From the IMG/VR virus record IMGVR_UViG_3300011261_000079, positions 1 through 35,423 of that record: a stretch of DNA of 35,423 bases. One strand, given 5' to 3'. Positions 14,043-20,741 of this stretch are shown here, in pieces. The notes below the pieces were generated by a model. It saw only the letters and a list, made by a program, of their open reading frames with translations. It made no database searches and had not been told where the DNA came from. Within the stretch, counting starts at the first letter, position 1; the number at the start of each line of letters is the position of its first letter. This DNA is from a virus. Made by a program: the position numbers and the translations under genes.

Positions 14043-14585
14043 TTATCCGATTAGTTTCATTAATAATTCTTTTGTTTTTTTACTCACTTTATATTTAGTG
14101 ATTTGATTGATGTCAGTTAATTTACCGTTCTCGATATACATTTCGATTTCTTTATATTCTGCAGTTCCTTCATTCAACCACGGTCTGTCGTCTGCTTGTC
14201 GCATTGATTTCGAATTTGCATCATTTGAATGACCAGCTGCCAGATTTGCGTCATCGTCTTCGGCTTGTAATGATAACAATGATTGTAAGGTATATCTTCG
14301 ATAATAAGTTATTGCACTACCCATTTTTTGCGGGTCATTCAATACAGGTAATTTTAACCTTGATTCAATTTTCGAATCGTCTGATAAATCAATTATCAAT
14401 GTGTGAATTTCATCCAGCACTAACGGTTGCAATATCATTAATCCATGTGATTCAAGAATTGGCTCTACAGTTTCCAACAATGTATTGATGTCGAAATACG
14501 TATTTTTGAAATGAGGATTTCTCGAATCTTTTTTGATCTTGCCTATTTCTTTTTTCGCCTCAGCTAATTTCTTGTAAATGCTCAT
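14043..14585 (-). CDS. erf: ERF-family single-strand annealing protein
   Basis: The 180-aa protein anneals complementary single strands in phage recombination. ERF hallmarks are present: the N-terminal KKLAEAKKEIGKIKKD with NPHFKNTYFDINTLLETVEP, a central ESHGLMILQPL strand, and the conserved GSAITYYRRYTLQSLLSLQ (about residues 88-106) followed by EDDDAN. The C-terminal third is divergent and basic, as usual in the family. It heads an operon with two accessory genes and an HNH nuclease. The C-terminal region may recruit the nuclease or SSB, which is inference. Confidence 0.9.
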   Translation of the reverse strand: MSIYKKLAEAKKEIGKIKKDSRNPHFKNTYFDINTLLETVEPILESHGLMILQPLVLDEIHTLIIDLSDDSKIESRLKLPVLNDPQKMGSAITYYRRYTLQSLLSLQAEDDDANLAAGHSNDANSKSMRQADDRPWLNEGTAEYKEIEMYIENGKLTDINQITKYKVSKKTKELLMKLIG

Positions 14586-14587
14586 AA

Positions 14588-14803
14588 TTATTTGTTTAAT
14601 AGTTTTGATGTTTTTTTCATTTCAGCTTTGATCCAATTTATCATCAAATGATGTACACGTTCTTGATGTTGTTCAGGTATTTGCCATGACGAAAACCAAT
14701 TTGCTCTCGTCCCAGCATAACTGAGATTAAATTCGTGTGCAACAAATTTGACAAATTCTGTCTTGTCGATAATTCTTTTAAATAATGTTTGTAAATTTTT
14801 CAT
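14588..14803 (-). CDS. Hypothetical protein, 71 aa
   Basis: It has a basic N-terminus, then AHEFNLSYAGTRANWFSSWQ and a helical lysine-rich tail (IKAEMKKTSKLLNK). The segment around residues 15-35 resembles a small helix-turn-helix, so a DNA-binding role is possible. It precedes ERF by 2 nt. Confidence 0.6.
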   Translation of the reverse strand: MKNLQTLFKRIIDKTEFVKFVAHEFNLSYAGTRANWFSSWQIPEQHQERVHHLMINWIKAEMKKTSKLLNK

Positions 14804-14807
14804 GATT

Positions 14808-15131
14808 CTAGTTTAATATTAAGTTATGATTTATAATTGTTGCAGTATGACCTTTGCCACATCTATCTAATTCTTTGCTCATTTTGATTGCTAATGATTT
14901 CGATTCAACTTCAAATGTATGATAAAACAAATCATAGTCATCGTTGTTTTGTCTCCAATATTCTACGAGGTATGAAATTTTATTATCGAATACATTTTTA
15001 ACATCGAAAAAAACCTCAATTTCGCCTTCCAGTGATGTTAATATTTTCGTTTCTACGCCTGTAGGAATTTCTACATTTTTGTAATATTTGCGTTTATAAA
15101 ATTTGTCGAATAATTGTTTTAATGTTTTCAT
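14808..15131 (-). CDS. Hypothetical protein, 107 aa
   Basis: It begins MKTLKQLFDKFYKRKYYKNV and continues beta-rich (TKILTSLEGEIEVFFDVKNV, then YDLFYHTFEVESKSLAIKM). It shares the style of short alpha/beta early proteins elsewhere in the region and has no recognisable motif. Separated by 2-4 nt from its neighbours. Confidence 0.6.
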   Translation of the reverse strand: MKTLKQLFDKFYKRKYYKNVEIPTGVETKILTSLEGEIEVFFDVKNVFDNKISYLVEYWRQNNDDYDLFYHTFEVESKSLAIKMSKELDRCGKGHTATIINHNLILN

Positions 15132-15133
15132 GA

Positions 15134-15361
15134 TTAGATTGATTTAAATTCGTCAAAATATTGATATAGGTTGTTTGCATTCAGATCCAGATAGTTATGC
15201 ATCGCCAAGACGATTTCGTACGGTAAATCCATTACTAACTCAGTCGTTTTCAATGTTTTTTTGACTTGCGACATGACAGCTGGGAATTTCTCAATTTCTT
15301 GCGATAATTTCAATTTATGATCTGATTTTAATCTTTCGTATAATGATTGTGATTTGTACAT
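15134..15361 (-). CDS. Hypothetical protein, 75 aa, first gene of early operon
   Basis: It starts MYKSQSLYERLKSDHKLKLS and is helical. The stretch VMSQVKKTLKTTELVMDLPY is followed by MHNYLDLNANNLYQYFDEF, which suggests a helix-turn-helix. It is the first gene behind the promoter at 15414-15443, about 50 nt from the -7 box. It could be an early regulator but there is no direct evidence. Confidence 0.55.
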   Translation of the reverse strand: MYKSQSLYERLKSDHKLKLSQEIEKFPAVMSQVKKTLKTTELVMDLPYEIVLAMHNYLDLNANNLYQYFDEFKSI

Positions 15362-15413
15362 AATTAAATAAATTTAAGTCTTAATAATTTAGATTGTTTT
15401 AATGATTGTTTGA

Positions 15414-15443
15414 CAAATATACAGACATTTCTTTAATATCAAA
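15414..15443 (-). promoter_or_regulatory. Strong Bacteroidota-type promoter (copy 3)
   Basis: TTTG (15443-15440), an 18-nt spacer with ATTAAAGAAATGTCTG and TATATTTG (15421-15414) on the minus strand. It matches the consensus perfectly and shares most spacer bases with the copies near 7.78 and 12.76 kb. It lies just after the terminator of the phosphoesterase gene, so it starts a new transcript running into the recombination and replication genes. Confidence 0.8.
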
Positions 15444-15465
15444 GAAAAAGATTTAAAAATATGCA

Positions 15466-15498
15466 TAAAAAAACACCGTTACCAAGCAGCAACGGTGT
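15466..15498 (-). terminator. Rho-independent terminator after the phosphoesterase gene
   Basis: On the minus strand ACACCGTT (15498-15491), a 10-nt loop and AACGGTGT (15480-15473) form a perfect 8-bp stem followed by a T-run. It lies about 50 nt past the stop of the phosphoesterase gene and just upstream of the next promoter, so it separates late from early transcription. Confidence 0.85.
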
Positions 15499-15546
15499 CC
15501 AACCAATCAATCTAATATAATTATGAGTATTACAACCGAGGTAAAC

Positions 15547-16794
15547 TTACAAAGAATAATCGAAAACGTTAGGTTGTCCAGTCCCATTGTTTTCAACAAT
15601 TAAGAATCCCGGAGTTGTGGTATAACCTAAATTCTCACTGAATGAATTGCCAGTAAATAATGACGGACAAATCATTCGTCTTGAATCAATCGTATCATCC
15701 ATGACGACTTGAAAATTAGACATTTGTGAAACTGACAATTTTTGCATTCGTGAATGAAGATGACCTTCAAGGATAAAATTGAATAAACCTTTTGTGCCGA
15801 ACTTCCAGCAAATCTCATCTGTTTTTAATTTCTTTGTCAATGGTAAATGACCATGATTTAATATGAATGATATTTCGTCAGTAATGAATGTTAAAATAGT
15901 TGATGAAAATTGAACATCGTAATCCATTAATTCTAATCCCCATGCAATCGCTTCGGCAGCGCCACCGTCTGTATCTTCTTTTGAATCAGAACTGGTTCTG
16001 TCGTGATTTCCTGCAACCATTTTAATCGAACCAAGATTTGCTATTCGTTCCAATAAATGTTTACTAACCAATTCGCAAAACAATCTAATCGCTTTGATTC
16101 CGAACATTCCTTTCTCAAGACCTTTCCATGAGTTAGCATGATTCATTCCTGTGAATGATTCAATCATGTCGCCTAGGAAAACTACATCAACTGATTCGTA
16201 TCCATATCGATTTACTTCTTGAGCTGCCTTTTCCAACATATCGCATAAAATCGTGATTGAGAAATCTAATCCTGAGGCGAGGCCTGAAATGTAAGCACCG
16301 AAATGAAAATCTGATAAAACTAAAACACCTCGTTTTGCTGTTCTCGGTAAATCGAATAACAATTTCGGTTGGTAATCATCTAATGTTTCTTTTAAAATAT
16401 TTAGATAATCGATATCGTCTTGTTCAGTCGGTTGCCATTGTTTAGGTCGTGTTTGGATCCACTGCAGACCAGTTTGAGAATTTGTAGATATTTTTATGAC
16501 TTCATGATTGTCTGGAACCTTAATCGGTTTAGGTTGCAATTTTTCAACTGAAGATGTTTCGTTTCCATGTTTGTCGAATCGTTGCTCAGTTTTGTTCCAT
16601 TGTTTTTTTATTTTGAATGGTACACCTGTCAAATATTTTTTAATGTATTTTCTAAAATCTGCTGAAGGTTGTTTATCAAATTCGATTCCATTTTGAGTAA
16701 ATATTTCGATTGCAACCGCATTATAAGAAATCGAAGGATTGATTTCGTACAACTCCGTAATTTGTTCATTATATTTTTCCCATTTATTTGCCAT
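15547..16794 (-). CDS. Calcineurin-like metallophosphoesterase
   Basis: The 415-aa protein has a long N-terminal part (about 150 residues) with a helical EKYNEQITELYEINPSISYN region resembling a terminase-type or HTH module. The dinuclear metal-binding core follows: LVLSDFHFGAYISG (D and H near 162/164), VFLGDMIES (about 206-214), VAGNHDR (about 260-266), ILNHGHLPL and a final LEGHLHSRM. All five motifs of the calcineurin-like fold are present, so it should be active on phosphoesters such as nucleic-acid ends or nucleotides. It lies after the lysis genes and is closed by a terminator. The substrate is unknown. Confidence 0.85.
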   Translation of the reverse strand: MANKWEKYNEQITELYEINPSISYNAVAIEIFTQNGIEFDKQPSADFRKYIKKYLTGVPFKIKKQWNKTEQRFDKHGNETSSVEKLQPKPIKVPDNHEVIKISTNSQTGLQWIQTRPKQWQPTEQDDIDYLNILKETLDDYQPKLLFDLPRTAKRGVLVLSDFHFGAYISGLASGLDFSITILCDMLEKAAQEVNRYGYESVDVVFLGDMIESFTGMNHANSWKGLEKGMFGIKAIRLFCELVSKHLLERIANLGSIKMVAGNHDRTSSDSKEDTDGGAAEAIAWGLELMDYDVQFSSTILTFITDEISFILNHGHLPLTKKLKTDEICWKFGTKGLFNFILEGHLHSRMQKLSVSQMSNFQVVMDDTIDSRRMICPSLFTGNSFSENLGYTTTPGFLIVENNGTGQPNVFDYSL

Positions 16795-16812
16795 TTCTTT
16801 TTCATTTTTAGT

Positions 16813-17337
16813 TTATAATAGAATAAATAAAGCAGTGACTATTATGCCACCACTTACAAGACCTTTTACGAATGATTTTCGTTTTGCCTTTCGCAGTTTT
16901 TTTTTGTCTAATGTTTGTAATTGCTCGAAATTATCTATTATTACATCGTTATTGATTTGAATATCGTTCTTCAATCCAATTCGCTTGACGTAAACACCTT
17001 TAGATCGCTCGCAGATTTTCAATGCAGTTTTTAATTCATTGATTTGTTGTTTTCGCAAGGATCCTACTCGACTAGGTTTTTGTTCGATTTGATTGATGAT
17101 TTTTTCTAATGAATCAGATTTTAATTCATGTACGATTTGCAAATCATTTAATCGAATATTCTCTGCAGCTAATTTATCATTTGATGCTTCGATTCGTTCA
17201 TTTAATGATTTCAATTGTTTGATTTCAAAAGTGCGTTCTATTCGTTCCGTTTCTAATTTATTGTAGTTTTTATTGCCTCGAAATACAACAACGGCCAGCA
17301 CGACCAAAAGACATACAATTATTACATTTGATTTCAT
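16813..17337 (-). CDS. Spanin-like coiled-coil protein, 174 aa
   Basis: The N-terminus has a membrane anchor (VIIVCLLVVLAVVVF, about residues 5-19). A long coiled coil follows (ETERIERTFEIKQLKSLNER, then LKSDSLEKIINQIEQ). A second hydrophobic segment ends the protein (SGGIIVTALFILL, about 161-174). The architecture resembles i-spanin (Rz) proteins that bridge to the outer membrane in the last lysis step, but the C-terminal membrane segment is unusual. It starts with an ATGA overlap right after the endolysin, the position expected for a spanin. No separate outer-membrane lipoprotein partner is visible inside the gene. Confidence 0.65.
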   Translation of the reverse strand: MKSNVIIVCLLVVLAVVVFRGNKNYNKLETERIERTFEIKQLKSLNERIEASNDKLAAENIRLNDLQIVHELKSDSLEKIINQIEQKPSRVGSLRKQQINELKTALKICERSKGVYVKRIGLKNDIQINNDVIIDNFEQLQTLDKKKLRKAKRKSFVKGLVSGGIIVTALFILL

Positions 17338-17768
17338 AATCTTCTATATTTTAAAACTCTGTATTTTGGGTATCGTTTGATATTGACTTCATCGCCTTGA
17401 TTGCCGCCTAAGATCCAAACATAATTTGCACTTTCGCGAATGTAAAATCCAACATGACCTTTCCATGATGTTTTAGAACCTCGCCACAATACAACGACAT
17501 CGCCTAATTTGACTTTTGATTTAGATACAGGTTTGCCGACTGTCAACCATGAACGAGCGTTCAATTTATTCGACATCGGTTTGTTTGATTTCATTGCACA
17601 CCAATTGACGAATGCTGAGCACCATGCCATTTCATCATCTTGCACCCATTCGAATCCGATCTCTTGAAAATACCTTAAAATATTCTCATTTTCTGGTGCA
17701 TTTATATTTGAGTCTGCATATTCGCGAATCGCGAATTGACTGAGCGCTATATGAAACGGTTCCACCAT
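17334..17768 (-). CDS. Endolysin, Cys/His peptidase (TIGR02594 / CHAP-like)
   Basis: The likely start is the ATG at 17768, giving 144 aa; a longer frame to 17825 overlaps the upstream membrane protein more deeply. The papain-like fold shows AWCSAFVNWC (catalytic Cys about residue 50), KLGDVVVLWRG, WKGHVGFYI (His about 105) and LGGNQGD (Asn about 123), the full motif set of the TIGR02594 endolysin family. It lacks a signal peptide, so it needs a holin. It lies in a cluster of small membrane proteins and just before the spanin-like gene. Confidence 0.85.
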   Translation of the reverse strand: MVEPFHIALSQFAIREYADSNINAPENENILRYFQEIGFEWVQDDEMAWCSAFVNWCAMKSNKPMSNKLNARSWLTVGKPVSKSKVKLGDVVVLWRGSKTSWKGHVGFYIRESANYVWILGGNQGDEVNIKRYPKYRVLKYRRL

Positions 17769-18142
17769 ATCAGTATGATTGATAAAATTAATATTATTGT
17801 TTTGATGATAAATCCGAAAGTGCATCGATTATCGTTTCCATCCCATGCATCAACTGTATTGTCTAATTTTGAAGTTTCACCGCAATAATTCCAAGGCCAT
17901 TTGTTTATTAAATTGAATAATAAATCGAAAAATGTCCAACGATACGCAAGTGAAAACAAAATAAAGAATCCAACGTCCCAACCAACCAAAAACCAGCCGC
18001 TAATGACGTATGCTAATCCATCAAATGCAGCTGATAATTTGTGATTTACTCGTTTATCTGGATCATCATGCAAACGTTTATCGTTCCATAATTTGAATCC
18101 AAGCAGACCGTTTAATATTAAAAAGTAATATACTTCAGCCAA
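17747..18142 (-). CDS. Membrane protein of the lysis cassette, 131 aa
   Basis: Hydrophobic stretches near residues 3-17, 44-66 (YVISGWFLVGWDVGFFILFS) and 107-128 (FGFIIKTIILILSIILIWW) suggest three or four transmembrane helices. An aromatic/acidic loop lies between (NKWPWNYCGETSKLDN). It overlaps the endolysin start by 22 nt. A holin or antiholin role is possible from context, though it is longer than most holins. Confidence 0.6.
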   Translation of the reverse strand: MAEVYYFLILNGLLGFKLWNDKRLHDDPDKRVNHKLSAAFDGLAYVISGWFLVGWDVGFFILFSLAYRWTFFDLLFNLINKWPWNYCGETSKLDNTVDAWDGNDNRCTFGFIIKTIILILSIILIWWNRFI

Positions 18143-18261
18143 AGTTCGCCCCAGTTTACGATGTTAAACAAATCGAGTAACACGAATCCGACTATACCTA
18201 AAACGAGGTACAAAAGTACGTGGAACTTCTTGTCTTGATACCATTTTATTTTGTGATACAT
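18118..18261 (-). CDS. Small membrane protein, 47 aa
   Basis: This frame begins MYHKIKWYQDKKFHVLLYLV and has one transmembrane helix at about residues 14-32 (VLLYLVLGIVGFVLLDL). An upstream ATG in another frame at about 18267 does not give a membrane protein. It overlaps the start of the 131-aa membrane protein by 25 nt and follows the 65-aa membrane protein. It is one of several tiny lysis-cassette membrane proteins and a candidate holin subunit. Confidence 0.55.
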   Translation of the reverse strand: MYHKIKWYQDKKFHVLLYLVLGIVGFVLLDLFNIVNWGELWLKYITF

Positions 18262-18276
18262 TGTACATGATTTAAA

Positions 18277-18474
18277 TTAGTTTTCTAGTTTTGATTTTAT
18301 CAGTTTAATGACATAATGAAATATGATTATCACAATCAATATGCCGTTAACAGTGTTCATGAATTTTCCCGGAATTACAAATACATTCAAAATGAATCCA
18401 AATAGCACCACGAATGGTAAATATTTAGAAATGAATTTAAATCCAGTGTTGAAATAATCTTTTAATTGTTGCAT
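18277..18474 (-). CDS. Small two-helix membrane protein, 65 aa (holin candidate)
   Basis: Two hydrophobic helices (about residues 17-35, YLPFVVLFGFILNVFVIPG, and 43-59, NGILIVIIIFHYVIKL) with basic ends resemble a class II holin. It lies 3 nt downstream of the XhlA-like gene. The actual holin may be this gene, the 64-aa gene, or both. Confidence 0.6.
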   Translation of the reverse strand: MQQLKDYFNTGFKFISKYLPFVVLFGFILNVFVIPGKFMNTVNGILIVIIIFHYVIKLIKSKLEN

Positions 18475-18477
18475 AAT

Positions 18478-18801
18478 TTATTTATTAGTTAATAATGAAA
18501 ATATAAATATAACCAAAGTAACGACTATTCCACCGAGTGCACCCCAGCCAAACATCATTCCTTTTAAATTGTCTCGATAACTTTCTAATGATCTGATTCG
18601 CGTTTCATTTCCTCTAACTTTTGCGACTGCGCCTGCAGTTCCTGTTCTGTCATCATCTTCCAATAAAAACAAAACTCGCTGCATTCCTAATTTCAATGAA
18701 TCAACATCGTTTTGTAATTGCGAAATGATAACTGCCGATTCGAGTTGCTTTAGTGCGATTTGTTCTATTATAGGTTTTTCTTGTTTGTTCATTTGATCCA
18801 T
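18478..18801 (-). CDS. XhlA-like membrane protein, 107 aa
   Basis: A long soluble N-terminal helix (KPIIEQIALKQLESAVIISQ, then LQNDVDSLKLGMQRVLF) is followed by one C-terminal transmembrane segment (GALGGIVVTLVIFIFSLL, about residues 87-104). This is the layout of hemolysin XhlA-type lysis accessory proteins. It overlaps the 64-aa gene by one base and precedes the second holin candidate. XhlA works with a holin and an endolysin in other phages. Confidence 0.65.
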   Translation of the reverse strand: MDQMNKQEKPIIEQIALKQLESAVIISQLQNDVDSLKLGMQRVLFLLEDDDRTGTAGAVAKVRGNETRIRSLESYRDNLKGMMFGWGALGGIVVTLVIFIFSLLTNK

Positions 18802-18995
18802 TACTTTGTATGAGATTTATTCGAATCTTTGGCGAAATAGCCTATCAAAGTTGAACCAAATGTTCCGACCGAAGCGATTGCAATCGTGAATGTTTCTTTA
18901 TCGATTTTATCTAAAATCAATGCAGCGACAAGACCCATTCCAGCTATCGTCATTGCTACCGCTATAATCGTTGTAGTAATTCCTTTATTGTTCAT
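18801..18995 (-). CDS. Small two-helix membrane protein, 64 aa (holin candidate)
   Basis: Two hydrophobic segments (TTTIIAVAMTIAGMGLVAAL at about residues 7-26, and TIAIASVGTFGSTLIGYF at about 37-54) with a basic C-terminus give a holin-like topology. It is the first gene of the lysis cassette, coupled by a one-base overlap to the XhlA-like gene. Confidence 0.65.
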   Translation of the reverse strand: MNNKGITTTIIAVAMTIAGMGLVAALILDKIDKETFTIAIASVGTFGSTLIGYFAKDSNKSHTK

Positions 18996-19045
18996 AACAT
19001 CGTATTTTTATGTTCTATTTGTAAACATACAAAAATAATTATTAA

Positions 19046-19807
19046 TTATGGCATATATGTCGCTGGATCCACTTTTAAATTAACAAGTTTCATGACGCCT
19101 TCTTTATGATCTCGAATCCGTTTGACAGTGAATGTATTCTGATATTTTTTCATATCTATCGTTAATGAATCATTGAATTGTACGTTTGTCATTCCGTATT
19201 GTTTAGTCGGAAAAGAAATGATGTGAGGATAAACGTCAATTTCGCCAGCATGGAACCACATCTTATTCTCGTATATTTCAAAACAGGTAGTTATTTGAAT
19301 CGTATCAATCGTTTGATTTGGTAAGATTTGTTCGATTTCATCAACTTTATAAGAAACGCCATTTACCGTGATTGAATCTAATTCCTTGTAGATAACATCT
19401 GGATTGCTCAAAGCTTCGGCTAAATCGATATTTAACTGTTCAATGTTCGTATTTAATGTAGTTATTTCGATTGTTTGAGTTTCAATTGTCGATTCATGAT
19501 TATTTATGATGATTTGTTTGCCGTTAATGTCATTTTGCAATTCATCTTTTTGATCTGTCAATGTAGTAACTCGAAGCGTCAATGCAGATTTATCATCTGT
19601 TAATTCTTGATTAATCAAAAGCAATGCATCGTTTTTATCCAATTCAATTTTGACTGCATCTTCCAATGAATCAATTTTGATTTGTTGTTTAGGATCCTCG
19701 ACAATTATTGGATCGCAAGGAATGTTGCCATTTGTTTGTGCTTCGCATCCGAAAGGATATAAAAATACTCCACTAATTAATACTAAAAATTTCATTAAGT
19801 TTTTCAT
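19046..19807 (-). CDS. Exported coiled-coil protein, 253 aa
   Basis: The N-terminus is a signal peptide (MKNLMKFLVLISGVFLYPFG) with a Cys at residue 21 followed by EAQ, so it could be a lipoprotein (imperfect lipobox) or be cut after EAQ. A long coiled coil follows (about residues 45-140, for example SLEDAVKIELDKNDALLLIN), then a beta-rich C-terminal domain of about 100 residues (VDEIEQILPNQTIDTIQITT). It lies between the beta-propeller-like tail protein and the holin cassette. Possible roles are a periplasmic spanin-like or surface-exclusion protein, or a virion component; none is certain. Confidence 0.65.
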   Translation of the reverse strand: MKNLMKFLVLISGVFLYPFGCEAQTNGNIPCDPIIVEDPKQQIKIDSLEDAVKIELDKNDALLLINQELTDDKSALTLRVTTLTDQKDELQNDINGKQIIINNHESTIETQTIEITTLNTNIEQLNIDLAEALSNPDVIYKELDSITVNGVSYKVDEIEQILPNQTIDTIQITTCFEIYENKMWFHAGEIDVYPHIISFPTKQYGMTNVQFNDSLTIDMKKYQNTFTVKRIRDHKEGVMKLVNLKVDPATYMP

Positions 19808-19829
19808 GTTGTTTGTTTTATGTGATTTG

Positions 19830-19861
19830 CAAATATAAGTAAATTTTAATTATCGGTTAAA
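19830..19861 (-). promoter_or_regulatory. Possible Bacteroidota-type promoter before the exported coiled-coil gene
   Basis: TATATTTG (19837-19830) on the minus strand lies 23 nt upstream of the ATG at 19807, with TTTA 20 nt further upstream as a possible -33 box. The -7 box is identical to the strong promoters but the -33 is not ideal. It would give separate expression to the exported protein and the lysis cassette. Confidence 0.45.
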
Positions 19862-20718
19862 TCGTATTGTTTAACCTCGACATTAGCTGACGCTCCGCGA
19901 CCTAACCAAATTCTATCGTATCTTGCAGGATGAACAGTCATCATTCGAACATCTGCAGTTAAAGGTCCAGTTACGGTTTGAAGATTTGTAATCGTTGTAA
20001 TATCCCAATTCGTAGTTAAATCGTATGTGCCAGTTGTTCCTGAACTTTCATCTTGTACACGAACTTGAGATCCGTTTCCATTAAAAATCATGTTCGACCA
20101 TTTGTAAGGCGATGTTGAAATTGTTTGAGCTGCAGTTGTACTCATTGTAGATACGTCCCATGCGGTAGACATATCATATCTATGCCAGTTTGTATTGTTG
20201 TAGCAAACCCACATATATTTTCCTTCATTTTCATTTCTTGGTGTCAAAACCGCATACAAATTAGAACTAACGGCTGATGACGCTGCATTATAAGTGACTG
20301 TTCCACCCAAATCCCATCCAGTCGTTAATGTCCAACTGAAAAGTTTTCGTTTTCCATAGTCGCAAACTATCAATTCTGTTCCATCTTCATTCCACAACAT
20401 ACCAGTAGGAATTGTTGAACCAACTGAAGATACATCATAAGAAACGTCTAATGAAAAACCAGTAATATCGAAAGGTGCAGTCACCGTATATTGATCTATA
20501 TTATCGGTAGTCGCTCCAATTACATAAAACATCATTCCGTCAGGTCGCCAAGTCATGTCTTGTAAATTCGATTCATTGACATCTATTTCAACATCGAGTG
20601 TATAAGTTACGTCATAATTCCAACGATATTTGTTATTTGAAACACCTGTTAAAGCTGTAAATTGTGCTTGCATAGAAAATGCAAACGATAAAAACATTAT
20701 GATTAAATACTTTCTCAT
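19846..20718 (-). CDS. Exported beta-propeller-like tail protein, 290 aa
   Basis: I start at the ATG at 20718 (MRKYLIIMFLSFAFSMQAQF), a clear signal peptide typical of Bacteroidota with predicted cleavage after QAQ. The mature part contains repeated blades ending in W/F-D-x-x-G/S/T (PFDITG, GWDLGG, AWDVST, NWDITT) about 45-55 residues apart, plus DGMMFYVIG and NEDGTELIVCDYG motifs. It is therefore probably a beta-propeller, as in many marine-phage tail proteins that bind receptors. The export signal on a tail-type protein is unusual. Follows the fibre by 23 nt. Confidence 0.7.
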   Translation of the reverse strand: MRKYLIIMFLSFAFSMQAQFTALTGVSNNKYRWNYDVTYTLDVEIDVNESNLQDMTWRPDGMMFYVIGATTDNIDQYTVTAPFDITGFSLDVSYDVSSVGSTIPTGMLWNEDGTELIVCDYGKRKLFSWTLTTGWDLGGTVTYNAASSAVSSNLYAVLTPRNENEGKYMWVCYNNTNWHRYDMSTAWDVSTMSTTAAQTISTSPYKWSNMIFNGNGSQVRVQDESSGTTGTYDLTTNWDITTITNLQTVTGPLTADVRMMTVHPARYDRIWLGRGASANVEVKQYDLTDN

Positions 20719-20741
20719 TTTTTGATTATTTAAAATTATTA

